A DNA stretch of 64,000 nt from Pseudoruegeria sp. SHC-113 (GCF_025376885.1 NZ_JAHUBR010000001.1:2728001-2792000); one strand, 5' to 3'; positions 44,709 through 53,489 are shown, counted from the first letter of the stretch. The notes: a model not told the origin generated them from the letters alone. Program-made: numbers and translations.

Positions 44709-47117
44709 ATGAAATCGCACTATCGCGTCGTGATCATCGGGGGGGGTGTCGTGGGCACGTCAGTGCTCTACCACCTTGCGAAATTCGGCTGGCAGGATGT
44801 CTGCCTGCTAGAGCGCAGCGTGCTGACGGCCGGGTCCAGCTGGCATGCCGCCGGCGGCATCCATGCGCTCAACGCGGATCCGAACATGGCCGCACTTCAG
44901 GCCTACACCATTGATCTGCTGAGCGAAATCGAGGCCGAAAGCGGCCAGAACATCGGGCTTCACATGACGGGCGGGCTCACGCTTGCGGGCACGCCGGACC
45001 GCTGGGAATGGCTGCAATCGGCCTACCGGGTGTTCCAGTCCATCGGCATCGAGGATTGCGAACTGCTGACTCCGGAAGAGGCGCAGAAGCGCTGCCCGAT
45101 CATGTCCACCGAGGGGATTCTCGGCGCGATGTGGGCGGATCGCGAGGGCTATATCGACACCACGGGCACCGTGCACGCCTATGCCGTGGCGGCGAAGAAA
45201 CGCGGAGCGAGCTATTTCGAGCACACCAAGGTCGAGGCGCTGGAGCAGACGGCGGACGGCTGGCGCGTGATCACCGACGAGGGCACGATCACGTGTGAGC
45301 ATGTCGTGAATGCCGCCGGGCTCTGGGCCAAGCAGGTGGGCCGCATGGCCGGGGTGGAACTGCCCGTCTCGCCGCTCAAGCACCACTACCTGATTTCCGA
45401 CAGCATTCCCCAGATCGAGGCGCTGGATTTCGAAGTGCCGATGACGGTGGATCTGGAGGGCTTCACCTACTTGCGGCAGGATCAGAAGGGCGTTCTGCTC
45501 GGGATCTACGAGGTGGATCACGAGCATTGGGCGATGGATGGCGCGCCGTGGGATTACGGGATGGAGCTGTTTCAGGAGCAGACCGACCGCATCGAGAAAG
45601 AGCTCATCATGGGATTTGAGCGCTACCCCTGCCTGCAGGAGGTCGGTGTGAAAACATGGGTCAACGGGGCCTTCACCTTCTCGCCCGACGGCAACCCGCT
45701 CGTCGGCCCGGTGCCCGGAAAGCGCGGTTACTGGACGGCCTGCGCGGTCATGGCGGGCTTCCTGCAAGGCGGCGGCGTCGGCAAGACGCTGGCCGAATGG
45801 ATGATCCACGGCGAGCCGGAAGCCGACGCCTGGCCGATGGACGTGGCCCGCTATGGCCGCTTTGCCGAGAACCGCGATTACATCCGCCAAACCACCGGGC
45901 AGTTCTACTCCCGCCGCTTCGTGATGACCTACCCCAACGAGCAGCTTCCGGCGGGCCGCCCGTTGAAAATGGCCCCGGCCTACGGCGAGATGAGCGCGGC
46001 GGGCTGCCGCTGGGGCGTCAGCTGGGATCTGGAGGTGCCGCTCTACTTCGCCCCGAGCGAGGATTTCGTGGAAACCCCCACCCTGAAACGCTCCAACGCG
46101 CACCCGATCGTGGCCGAGGAATGCCGCGCCGTGCGCGAGACGGTGGGGCTTTTGGATATCACCGGCTTCTCGCGCTACGAGGTCTCAGGCCCAAATGCGG
46201 AGCGTTGGCTGAACCGGATCTTCGCCACCAAGCTCCCCAAAGCAGGCCGCGCGCGGCTGGCGGTGGCGCTTGGGCAGAACGGCAAGCTGAAGGGCGATCT
46301 GACGCTGCTGAACTGGGGCGATGGCACGTGGTGGATCATGGGCTCCTACTACCTGCGCGCCTGGCACATGCGCTGGTTCAACGACCAAATGGAAGAGGGC
46401 GTTGCGCTGCGCGATCTGGGGGAGGAAGTGGCGGGCTTCTCGCTCTCTGGCCCCAACGCGCGCAAGGTGATCGAACGCCTGAGCGAAGACGCCGTGGGCG
46501 CCCTGCCCTTCATGGGCTGCGGGCGTTTTGACATCGGCCTGATCCGGGCCCATGTGGCGCGAATGTCGGTGACGGGGGAGCTGGGCTTCGAGATCAACTG
46601 CCGCATGGGCGATCACGCCGCCCTGCGCCGCGCGCTTCTGAAAGCGGGCGAAGGGCTGGGCCTGAAGGAAGTCGGCTTCAACGCGCTACTGAGCCTGCGG
46701 CTGGAGAAGAGCTTTGGCATCTGGAGCCGGGAGTTCACGCAGGCCTATACGCCGGGCGAAACCGGGATGGATCGCTGGATCGACTGGGAGAAGGGCGATT
46801 TTCTGGGGCGCACAGCCGCTAGGTCAGAAGCCAACGGCAACGGCCCAGCGCGCCGCTTGGTGACCGTAAAAATCGCAGACGGCGATGCGGATGCGAGCGG
46901 CTATGAGCCTGTCTGGTGCGAGGGGCGCAAGGTCGGCTTCGTGACGTCAGGCGGCTATGGCCACACCGTGGGGGCCTCGCTCGCCATGGCGTTGGTGGAG
47001 GCCGATTGCGCTGACGCAGGCACGGCGCTCTCGGTGCATGTGGTGGGCGTGGAGCGCGCCGCTGAGGTGATCGCCGCCTCCCCCTATGATCCTACCGGCA
47101 AAGCGATGCGCCTATGA
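44709..47117 (+). CDS. FAD-dependent oxidoreductase fused to a GcvT domain, dimethylglycine/sarcosine dehydrogenase-like
   Basis: The 802-residue protein has an N-terminal DAO-type FAD domain: the dinucleotide loop is IIGGGVVGTS at residues 9-18. SSWHAAGG carries His46, which covalently holds FAD in dimethylglycine dehydrogenase. The C-terminal half (from about residue 420) is a GcvT/folate-binding domain with VSGPNAERWLNRI, TGELGFEINC and GYGHTVGASLAMA. The family oxidatively removes an N-methyl group and transfers the carbon to tetrahydrofolate. It overlaps the MttB-like gene by ATGA, so the two proteins are made together. The amine substrate is not known. Confidence 0.9.
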   Translation: MKSHYRVVIIGGGVVGTSVLYHLAKFGWQDVCLLERSVLTAGSSWHAAGGIHALNADPNMAALQAYTIDLLSEIEAESGQNIGLHMTGGLTLAGTPDRWEWLQSAYRVFQSIGIEDCELLTPEEAQKRCPIMSTEGILGAMWADREGYIDTTGTVHAYAVAAKKRGASYFEHTKVEALEQTADGWRVITDEGTITCEHVVNAAGLWAKQVGRMAGVELPVSPLKHHYLISDSIPQIEALDFEVPMTVDLEGFTYLRQDQKGVLLGIYEVDHEHWAMDGAPWDYGMELFQEQTDRIEKELIMGFERYPCLQEVGVKTWVNGAFTFSPDGNPLVGPVPGKRGYWTACAVMAGFLQGGGVGKTLAEWMIHGEPEADAWPMDVARYGRFAENRDYIRQTTGQFYSRRFVMTYPNEQLPAGRPLKMAPAYGEMSAAGCRWGVSWDLEVPLYFAPSEDFVETPTLKRSNAHPIVAEECRAVRETVGLLDITGFSRYEVSGPNAERWLNRIFATKLPKAGRARLAVALGQNGKLKGDLTLLNWGDGTWWIMGSYYLRAWHMRWFNDQMEEGVALRDLGEEVAGFSLSGPNARKVIERLSEDAVGALPFMGCGRFDIGLIRAHVARMSVTGELGFEINCRMGDHAALRRALLKAGEGLGLKEVGFNALLSLRLEKSFGIWSREFTQAYTPGETGMDRWIDWEKGDFLGRTAARSEANGNGPARRLVTVKIADGDADASGYEPVWCEGRKVGFVTSGGYGHTVGASLAMALVEADCADAGTALSVHVVGVERAAEVIAASPYDPTGKAMRL

Positions 47118-48652
47118 GCGGGAGGCGGCGCGCAGGCGGCGGAAGGCGCGCACGCGCCGAGGCCCCACCGCCGAAGCGCGAGGTGAACTACCGCAATTTG
47201 CGCAACCCCTTCCCGCCGATGGCCCTCTTCTCGCAAGATCGCGTGGTGGCCATCCACGAAGCGGCTTTGGAGGTGTTGGAACGCCTCGGGGTCAAGGTGC
47301 TGCTGCCCGAGGCCCGCGCGCTGTTCAAAGCCGGTGGCGCGCGCATCGCGGCGGATGGCGAGATGGTCCATATCGGGCGCGAGATGGTGGAGGCCGCGCT
47401 GGCCTCGGCCCCGCGCAGCATCCCCTGCCGTGCGGGAGCGCGGCACCGGGATCTGGTGCTGGAGCCCGGCGCGCTGGTATTCCAGCCCGGCGCAGGCGCG
47501 CCCCATGCCACCGATCTGAAGCGCGGGCGGCGGCCCGGATCGGGGCAGGATTTCCGCGAGTTCGTCCAGCTCACACAGGCCTTTGACGTGCTGCACATGA
47601 TCCCGCCCGTGGTCGAGCCGCAGGACATCCCCACCCACCTGCGCCACTATTTCACGCTGGAGGCACAGCTTACGCTCTCAGACAAACTGCCCTTCATCTT
47701 CGCCCGCGGCACGCCGCAGGTGCAGGACAGTTTCGAGATGCTGCGCGATTTTCGCGGGCTGTCTGATACGGCGTTCCACAGCGCCAGCCATTGCTACACG
47801 ATCATCAACACCAACAGCCCCCGCACGCTGGATATTCCCATGGCGCAGGGGCTCATCGATTTCGCCCGCGCCGGGCAGGTCTCGATCATCACGCCCTTCA
47901 CGCTGATGGGTGCGATGGCCCCGATCACAGTGGCGGGCGCGATCACCTTAAGCCATGCCGAGGCGCTGGCCGCGATCACGCTGGCGCAACTCGCCCGCCC
48001 CGGCGCGCCGGTCTGCTATGGCACCTTCACCTCCAACGTGGACATGAAATCCGGCAGCCCCGCTTTCGGCACGCCGGAGCATTTCAAGGCCTCGCTCGCG
48101 GCTGGGCAACTGGCGCGCCACATCGGCCTGCCGTGGCGGAGCGCGGCCGGATCGGCGGCCAACCTCAACGACGCGCAGGCCGCCAACGAAACGCAATTCG
48201 GCCTCTGGGGCTGCCTCATGGCCGGGGCCACGGTGGTGATCCACGCGGCGGGCTGGCTGGAGGGCGGACTGACCGTGTCTTTCGAGAAGATGATCTGCGA
48301 TCTGGAAGTCTTGCAGATGGTGGCGGAGATGTGCGCCGCGACCCAAGCCGGGGAGGCCGAGATCGGGCTCGATGCGCTGGCCGAGGTCGCTCCCGGCGGG
48401 CATTTCTTCGCCACCGGCCAGACGATGGCCCGCTACCAGAGCGAGTTCTATCAGCCGCTGGTGGCCGAAACCGCCAACTTCGGCACGTGGCAGGAGGCCG
48501 GCGCGCAGGATGCCTCGCAGCGGGCCACGGCGATCTGGGAAGGCCTCCTTGCACAGGGCCCCACGGTGGCCGTAGATCAGGCGCGCGCCGATCAGATGCG
48601 CGCCTTCATCGCCAAACGCACCGCCGAGGGCGGTGCCCCGCCCGAAAGCTGA
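47114..48652 (+). CDS. Trimethylamine methyltransferase (MttB) family protein, non-pyrrolysine
   Basis: The 512-residue protein belongs to the MttB superfamily, which moves methyl groups from quaternary or tertiary amines to a corrinoid protein. It starts with an Arg/Gly/Ala-rich tail (1-25), then NYRNLRNPFPPMALFSQDRVVAIHEAALEVLERLGVKVL, the standard N-terminus of the family (read in shorter pieces). Later motifs are INTNSPRTLD and GAMAPITVAGAITLSHAEALAAI. The frame has no in-frame TAG, so this is a pyrrolysine-free member like glycine betaine or proline betaine methyltransferases. No corrinoid carrier protein is encoded nearby. Confidence 0.88.
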   Translation: MSGRRRAGGGRRARAEAPPPKREVNYRNLRNPFPPMALFSQDRVVAIHEAALEVLERLGVKVLLPEARALFKAGGARIAADGEMVHIGREMVEAALASAPRSIPCRAGARHRDLVLEPGALVFQPGAGAPHATDLKRGRRPGSGQDFREFVQLTQAFDVLHMIPPVVEPQDIPTHLRHYFTLEAQLTLSDKLPFIFARGTPQVQDSFEMLRDFRGLSDTAFHSASHCYTIINTNSPRTLDIPMAQGLIDFARAGQVSIITPFTLMGAMAPITVAGAITLSHAEALAAITLAQLARPGAPVCYGTFTSNVDMKSGSPAFGTPEHFKASLAAGQLARHIGLPWRSAAGSAANLNDAQAANETQFGLWGCLMAGATVVIHAAGWLEGGLTVSFEKMICDLEVLQMVAEMCAATQAGEAEIGLDALAEVAPGGHFFATGQTMARYQSEFYQPLVAETANFGTWQEAGAQDASQRATAIWEGLLAQGPTVAVDQARADQMRAFIAKRTAEGGAPPES

Positions 48653-48655
48653 TCC

Positions 48656-49288
48656 ATGGCCGCAAGCCCCGCCTCCGAGACGCACCTCGCCCACACCAAG
48701 GCTACCCGCGCCGACTGGCTGCGCGCCGCGCGCGACGTGCTGGTGAGCGATGGTGTGGGCGAGGTGAAGATCCTGCCCTTGAGCACCCGGCTCGGCGTCT
48801 CGCGCTCCAGTTTCTACTGGTATTTCAAGAGCCGCCCCGATCTGCTCGAGGCGCTGCTGGCGGAGTGGGAGGCCCATAACACCGCAACGATCCTTGCCCA
48901 TTGCGAAGAGCCCGCCGCTTCCATCGGGGAGGCCGTGTGCAATTTCTTCACCTGTTTCGTGGATCCGGCGCTGTTCGATCAGGGGTTGGATTTCGCAGTG
49001 CGCGAATGGGCGCGCAGGGATGCCGCGGTGCGTGCAAGGATCGACGCGGCGGATGCGCGGCGGATCGCCAGCGTGACGCAAATGTTCGCCCGCCACGGCT
49101 ACAGCCCCTACGAGGCCGACATCCGCGCGCGCATCCTCTATTTCATGCAGCTCGGCTACCACGCGCTGGACGTGCGCGAACCGATGGAGGCCCGCATGGC
49201 GCGGATCGAAGGCTACCTGCTGGGCTTCACCGGCCGCCCGCCCGATCCGGCTTTGCTGGATCGCTTCTCGGCCCGCTTTCTCCCTTAG
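48656..49288 (+). CDS. TetR-family transcriptional regulator
   Basis: The 210-residue protein has an N-terminal TetR helix-turn-helix (RADWLRAARDVLVSDGVGEVKILPLSTRLGVSRSSFYWYFKSRPDLLEAL, in parts), where SRSSFYWYFKSR is the recognition helix region. The ligand domain follows. It is the last gene of the nine-gene catabolic unit, 3 bp after the MttB-like gene, and is the obvious regulator of it. Its stop codon TAG shares TTAG with the TAA stop of the converging sigma-factor gene. Confidence 0.9.
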   Translation: MAASPASETHLAHTKATRADWLRAARDVLVSDGVGEVKILPLSTRLGVSRSSFYWYFKSRPDLLEALLAEWEAHNTATILAHCEEPAASIGEAVCNFFTCFVDPALFDQGLDFAVREWARRDAAVRARIDAADARRIASVTQMFARHGYSPYEADIRARILYFMQLGYHALDVREPMEARMARIEGYLLGFTGRPPDPALLDRFSARFLP

Positions 49289-50520
49289 GCAAAGCCCTCA
49301 AGTGCTGCGCGCTTCTTGGCCAGAAACAGCGCCTCGGCTTGCGTGGGCGCGCCTTTGATCGCGATGTCATAAGCCTGCGCGGCCTCCCCCGGCCTGCCGA
49401 GCCGCGCCAGCAAGGCGGCGCGGGCGGCGTGCCAGGGCTGAAACTCGGAAAGCTCGGCCTCAAGGCGCTCCACCAGCGCCAATCCTTGCGCCGGCTCTCC
49501 GGCCTCGGCCAGCGCCACGGCCGCGTTGAGCCGGACAACGGCGGTGGGCTCATGGGCCAGCAAGGCCCCGTACAGGGCGGCGATCTGGGGCCAGTCGGGG
49601 CCCGGCTCCGCCATCTGGCAATCCGAGATCGCCGCCTTGATCTGGAACGGCCCCGGCGCGCGGCGCGCCATGGCCTGCGCCAGCAGCGCGCGCCCCTCGG
49701 AAAGCTTCGCCGCATCCCACAGTTCCCGCGGTTGTTCGCCCGGCGGCAGGGCCGCGCCATCGGCACCTATGCGCGCCGCCCGCCGCGCCCCCGTGAGCAA
49801 CATCATCGCCAGCGCGCCCTCGATCTCGGGCTCTTCCGGGCGCAACCCGTTGATCAGCCGCATCAGGAACTCCGCCTCCCGGCACAAATCGCGCGGTTCT
49901 CCGGGGCCGGCCACATAGCCGGTGGTGAAAATCAGATAGACCGTCGTCAGAACCGCCGCGAGCCTCTCGGGCCAAAGCCCAGACGCCGGCACTGCAAAGG
50001 GAATGCCCGCCGCCGCGATCTTGGCCTTCGCGCGGCTGATGCGCTGGCCCATGGTGGCATCAGTATCCAGAAAAGCGCGCGCGATTTCTGGCGTGCTCAG
50101 CCCACAGACACTGCGCAGGGTGAGCGCCACGCGGGATTTCGGCTCCAAAGCCGGGTGACAGCAGGCAAAGATCAGCCGCAGGCGCTCATCGGGGATCTCC
50201 TGCGGCGCCTCCGCCTCCGCCTCTGCCAACAGCGCCAAGGCTTGCGCCTTCTGCCCATCCCGCTGGCCCGCCCGCATCCGGTCAATCGCCTTGCGCCGCG
50301 CGACCTGCAGCAGCCAGCCCGCCGGAGACGCCGGGAGCCCGCTGCGCCCCCAATGGGACAACGCGCTTACCGCCGCTTCCTGTAAGACCTCCTCGGCGAG
50401 ATCCAGATCGCGTAAGCCTGCCGCCAGCACGGCCAGAAGCCGCCCCCGCTCAGCCCGCATCACGGCCTCCAGCTCTCTGGACACCGTGATCGCGCTGGCG
50501 GAAGCGGGTGGCTTGCTCAT
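49285..50520 (-). CDS. ECF RNA polymerase sigma factor with C-terminal TPR-like domain (DGPF-associated, ECF42-like)
   Basis: The 411-residue protein has sigma region 2 (VMRAERGRLLAVLAAGLRDLDLAEEVLQEAAVSAL, read in parts, with WLLQVARRKAIDRMR) and region 4 (PEIARAFLDTDATMGQRISRAKAKI). An extended helical C-terminal domain (about 185-411) resembles TPR units. This long ECF type is characteristically encoded beside a DGPF/YCII-domain protein, as here. Such sigma factors have no anti-sigma factor; the C-terminal domain is thought to control activity. Its targets are not visible. Confidence 0.9.
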   Translation of the reverse strand: MSKPPASASAITVSRELEAVMRAERGRLLAVLAAGLRDLDLAEEVLQEAAVSALSHWGRSGLPASPAGWLLQVARRKAIDRMRAGQRDGQKAQALALLAEAEAEAPQEIPDERLRLIFACCHPALEPKSRVALTLRSVCGLSTPEIARAFLDTDATMGQRISRAKAKIAAAGIPFAVPASGLWPERLAAVLTTVYLIFTTGYVAGPGEPRDLCREAEFLMRLINGLRPEEPEIEGALAMMLLTGARRAARIGADGAALPPGEQPRELWDAAKLSEGRALLAQAMARRAPGPFQIKAAISDCQMAEPGPDWPQIAALYGALLAHEPTAVVRLNAAVALAEAGEPAQGLALVERLEAELSEFQPWHAARAALLARLGRPGEAAQAYDIAIKGAPTQAEALFLAKKRAALEGFA

Positions 50521-50523
50521 CGC

Positions 50524-50883
50524 CTACCCGGCCGAACTGTAATCCATGACCGGGCGCACCTCGACCGTGCCATAGAGGGCCGAGGGGATCAGCGCGGCAT
50601 AGGTGAGCGCCGCGTCCAGATCCGGCACGTCGATCACGTAGTAGCCGCCCAGATGCTCGCGCGTTTCGGCGAAGGGGCCGTCCATCGTCTCGACCTTGCC
50701 GCCGCGCACGCGCAGGGAGGTGGCGGTTTCCACGCCCATCAGCCCCTCGCCGCCAAGCATCACGCCGTCGGCTTTCATCTTCTCGCTCAGATGGAAGTAG
50801 CCCTCCATCATCGCATCGAAGTCCGGGGTACCCTCGGCCGGTTCGAGGGCGGGATCACCGTAGATCAGAAGCATGTATTGCAT
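50524..50883 (-). CDS. YCII/DGPF-domain protein
   Basis: The 119-residue protein starts MQYMLLIYGDPALEPAEG and carries the eponymous motif VETMDGPFAETREHLGGYYVI. DGPF proteins have a ferredoxin-like fold related to YciI and are the usual genetic partners of ECF42-type sigma factors. It lies 3 bp upstream of the sigma gene on the same strand, so the pair is co-transcribed. Its biochemical role is unknown. Confidence 0.88.
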   Translation of the reverse strand: MQYMLLIYGDPALEPAEGTPDFDAMMEGYFHLSEKMKADGVMLGGEGLMGVETATSLRVRGGKVETMDGPFAETREHLGGYYVIDVPDLDAALTYAALIPSALYGTVEVRPVMDYSSAG

Positions 50884-51015
50884 GGGAGTTTCCTTTTCTA
50901 ATAGGGGGTCTATACCTCAAGGACGCCTGCCCTTGCCGGATTTCGACACGGGTTTGGAAAAGATTCATATCCGGGGCGTTTACTGGGCCCGCCGGAGTAG
51001 GAAGGAGGGCCCGGC

Positions 51016-51402
51016 ATGATCACGGGGCTGCACCATATCGCGCTGATCGCGTCGGATTACGCGCGCTCCAAGGCGTTTTATACCGAGGTTCTGGGCTGCA
51101 CGATCCTGCATGAGGCGCATCGGGCGGAGCGCAACTCGTGGAAGCTCGACCTGCAGGTGCCGGGCGGCGGGCAGCTGGAGCTGTTTTCCTTCCCCGAGCC
51201 GCCAGCGCGCCTGAGCCGGCCCGAGGCCTGCGGGCTGCGGCATCTGGCGTTTCGGGTGGCCGATATTGCGGAGGAAATCGCGCGGCTGGAGGGCCACGGC
51301 GTGGCTTGCGAGCCGGTGCGCGTCGACCCCTATACCGGCGCGCGTTTCACCTTCTTTGCCGATCCCGATGGGCTGCCCATCGAGCTCTATGAGGCCGGTT
51401 AG
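51016..51402 (+). CDS. VOC-family protein, YaeR/GloA2-like
   Basis: The 128-residue protein MITGLHHIALIASDYARSKAFYTEVLGCTIL closely follows the YaeR pattern of the VOC superfamily. The second module has GLRHLAFRVADIAEEIARL and FFADPDGLPIELYEAG. Putative metal ligands are His6 or His7, a Glu in the middle, His near residue 76 and Glu near 125. The reaction is unknown; methylglyoxal or other aldehyde-related chemistry is possible, given mgsA 1.1 kb away. It is divergent from the DGPF gene, and its stop shares TTAG with the converging epimerase gene. Confidence 0.85.
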   Translation: MITGLHHIALIASDYARSKAFYTEVLGCTILHEAHRAERNSWKLDLQVPGGGQLELFSFPEPPARLSRPEACGLRHLAFRVADIAEEIARLEGHGVACEPVRVDPYTGARFTFFADPDGLPIELYEAG

Positions 51403-52460
51403 CGCTTGGCGATCTGGCCGCTCTCGATCATCTGGGCGAACATATCCGTCATGGACTCCGCGAGCGGGCGATAGCTGAGCCCAAGGGCTTTCACGGCCTT
51501 CGTATTGTCGGCCCGAAACGGCACATCCACATTGCGGGTGACGGACTGCCGGCTCATTCTGGCCAGCGGCGCGATGAGCCAGACAAGCCATTTCGGCAGC
51601 GCCTTTCGCGGCAGCGGATAGGCCGCGCCGTAGCTCGGCAGGAGTGTTGCGGCCATCTGAACGAAATCGGTGTCTACGGCAGAGACGATGTTGCGCCCCT
51701 CGGCCTCGGGCAGGTAAGCGGCGGCCAGATGCGCCTGCGCCAGATCGCGTACATCCACGCAGCCAATGCCCCAGCGCGGCGCGCCGGCTTTCATCCGGCC
51801 GGAGGCCATCTGCCTGAGAACACTGAAGCTTTCGCTCGTGGGCCGGGCTTGAAGCGCCGGGCCGATCACGAGGCTGGGGTTCACCACCACCAGATCCCAC
51901 TGCGCTTGCGCCTGCGCCATCTCCCATGCCGCCTGCTCGGCTTTCGTCTTGGAATAGGAATAGGGGTTGTGAGTGAGCGAGGACGTCGTGTTCCAGACCG
52001 ATTCATCCAGCCGCCCGCCGGGGGCGCTCGCGATGTCGGCGTTGTCGCCATAGATCGCGGCGACGGAGCTTGTGAGCACCACCCGGCGCACCGAGGGCGT
52101 GGCGCTGGCGGTTTCTAGCACGTTGCGCGTGCCCAGAACTGCCGGGTCCACCAGATCCGCCTGCGCATCTTGCACGTTCAGCGTGAAGGGCGAGGCGGTG
52201 TGAAAGACTGTCCCGCAGCCCGCCATGGCCTGCGCGTAGCTGCCCTGATCCAGCAGGTCGGCCTTGAACAGGGTGAGCGTGCCGGGCGCGGCCTCAGCGA
52301 TGGCGCGCAGATGGGATGTCTTGGCCTCGTCCTCAGGCGCGCGCACGGCGGCGTGCACGGTGACTCCCGCCTGCAGCAGCGCCTTCACGATCCAGCCGGC
52401 CACATAGCCCGTGGCCCCGGTCACGAGCACAGGCGCGGAAGTGTCGATCAGCAGGGGCAT
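51399..52460 (-). CDS. NAD(P)-dependent epimerase/reductase, dihydroflavonol-4-reductase-like extended SDR
   Basis: The 353-residue protein has the extended-SDR nucleotide loop VTGATGYVAGWIVKAL at about residues 13-28. The catalytic Ser lies in VVLTSSVAAIYGD and the Tyr/Lys pair in NPYSYSKTKAEQAAW. It is followed by PSLVIGPALQ and a VDVRDLAQAHLAA segment, all typical of the dihydroflavonol reductase / aldehyde reductase group. It probably reduces a carbonyl with NADPH. Substrate unknown. The convergent VOC gene ends in its last codon. Confidence 0.87.
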   Translation of the reverse strand: MPLLIDTSAPVLVTGATGYVAGWIVKALLQAGVTVHAAVRAPEDEAKTSHLRAIAEAAPGTLTLFKADLLDQGSYAQAMAGCGTVFHTASPFTLNVQDAQADLVDPAVLGTRNVLETASATPSVRRVVLTSSVAAIYGDNADIASAPGGRLDESVWNTTSSLTHNPYSYSKTKAEQAAWEMAQAQAQWDLVVVNPSLVIGPALQARPTSESFSVLRQMASGRMKAGAPRWGIGCVDVRDLAQAHLAAAYLPEAEGRNIVSAVDTDFVQMAATLLPSYGAAYPLPRKALPKWLVWLIAPLARMSRQSVTRNVDVPFRADNTKAVKALGLSYRPLAESMTDMFAQMIESGQIAKR

Positions 52461-52514
52461 GGGGCTCTCCGTGGTGGGGACTGCTTTATCAGATAGCCCC
52501 GCGCGGCCGAAATC

Positions 52515-52889
52515 CTAGGCCTGCGCGAGATGCGACAGCACCGCATCCGCGGTGGCCTTGTTGATCGCAAGCGGCGTGTCATAGAGGATCGCCAGCCGCA
52601 GCAGGCTTTTGACGTCCACATCATGGGGCAGCGCCGAAAGCGGGTCGATGAAGAAGAACAGCGCATCGAGCCGCCCTTCCGCGATCATCGCGCCAAGCTG
52701 GGCGTCCCCGCCAAGGGGGCCCGAAAGCAGACGCTCGACCTCAAGTCCGGCCTCGGCCTGCAGCCGCCCGCCGGTTGTGCCGGTCGCGCAGATCGAGAAG
52801 CCCGCGAGTTGCGTGGCGTTTTCCCGCGCCCACTCCACGATGATCTCCTTGCGGGCGTCATGCGCCACCAGCGCGATGCGCTTTGCCAT
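52515..52889 (-). CDS. mgsA: Methylglyoxal synthase
   Basis: MgsA converts dihydroxyacetone phosphate to methylglyoxal and phosphate. The 124-residue protein begins MAKRIALVAHDARKEIIVEWA and has the phosphate-binding ATGTTGG, the SGPLGGDAQLGAMIAEG loop and FFIDPLSALPHDVDVKSLLRLA, which hold the catalytic aspartates and His of the family. An in-frame extension upstream is not needed. It is divergent from the MarR gene over 143 bp. Confidence 0.95.
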   Translation of the reverse strand: MAKRIALVAHDARKEIIVEWARENATQLAGFSICATGTTGGRLQAEAGLEVERLLSGPLGGDAQLGAMIAEGRLDALFFFIDPLSALPHDVDVKSLLRLAILYDTPLAINKATADAVLSHLAQA

Positions 52890-53032
52890 GCCTGAAACTC
52901 CTTGGCCTTGCGTGCTTTGGCCTTTCCTTAGCGGAACATAGCGCCCCGGCAAGGAAAACTTTGCCCTTGCAGCGCGAGGCAGCCCGGCTGTAACCGGTTG
53001 CAACGCTTGCGCCCCCACCCCATGATCGCCCC

Positions 53033-53464
53033 ATGCCCATAGATGACGCCTTCGATCTGCAGGATTTCCTGCCCTACCTGCTGAACCAGTCCGCCGAGGC
53101 CTGCGGGCTGGGGTTTCAGAAGATCTACAAGGGGCGCTACGGCATCCTGCGCAGCGAGTGGCGGGTGCTGTTCCACCTCGGGCGCTACGGTGACATGACC
53201 GCGAAAGAGATCGTCGAGCGTGCCAAGACGCATAAGACCAAGATCAGCCGCGCGGTGAAGGCGCTGGAGGACAAACGCTACCTCAAGCGCGAGAAAGACG
53301 AGGGCGACAGGCGGCTTGAGCATCTGACGCTCACCCCCGCCGGGGCCAAGGTCTACCGCGATCTGGTGGAAGAGGCGCGCCGTTACGATGCGGCGCTGCT
53401 GGCGCGGTTGAGCGCGGAAGAGGCCGCCGCCCTGCGCCGCGCCCTCCTCACGCTCTCCAGCTAG
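53033..53464 (+). CDS. MarR-family transcriptional regulator
   Basis: The 143-residue winged-helix protein has the MarR layout: SEWRVLFHLGRYGDMTAKEIVERAKTHKTKISRAVKALEDKRYLKREKDEGDRR (in parts), with the recognition helix around THKTKISRAVKAL and the wing DEGDRRLEHLTLT. It may control the divergent mgsA gene or genes elsewhere; the 143-bp gap between them would hold the operator. Ligand unknown. Confidence 0.88.
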   Translation: MPIDDAFDLQDFLPYLLNQSAEACGLGFQKIYKGRYGILRSEWRVLFHLGRYGDMTAKEIVERAKTHKTKISRAVKALEDKRYLKREKDEGDRRLEHLTLTPAGAKVYRDLVEEARRYDAALLARLSAEEAAALRRALLTLSS

Positions 53465-53489
53465 TCTGAACAGGCGTTCAGAAAGCGGC

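Noticed and set aside
47114-48652. Pyrrolysine-containing MttB
   Set aside because: The frame has no internal TAG and no pylTSBCD genes are visible.
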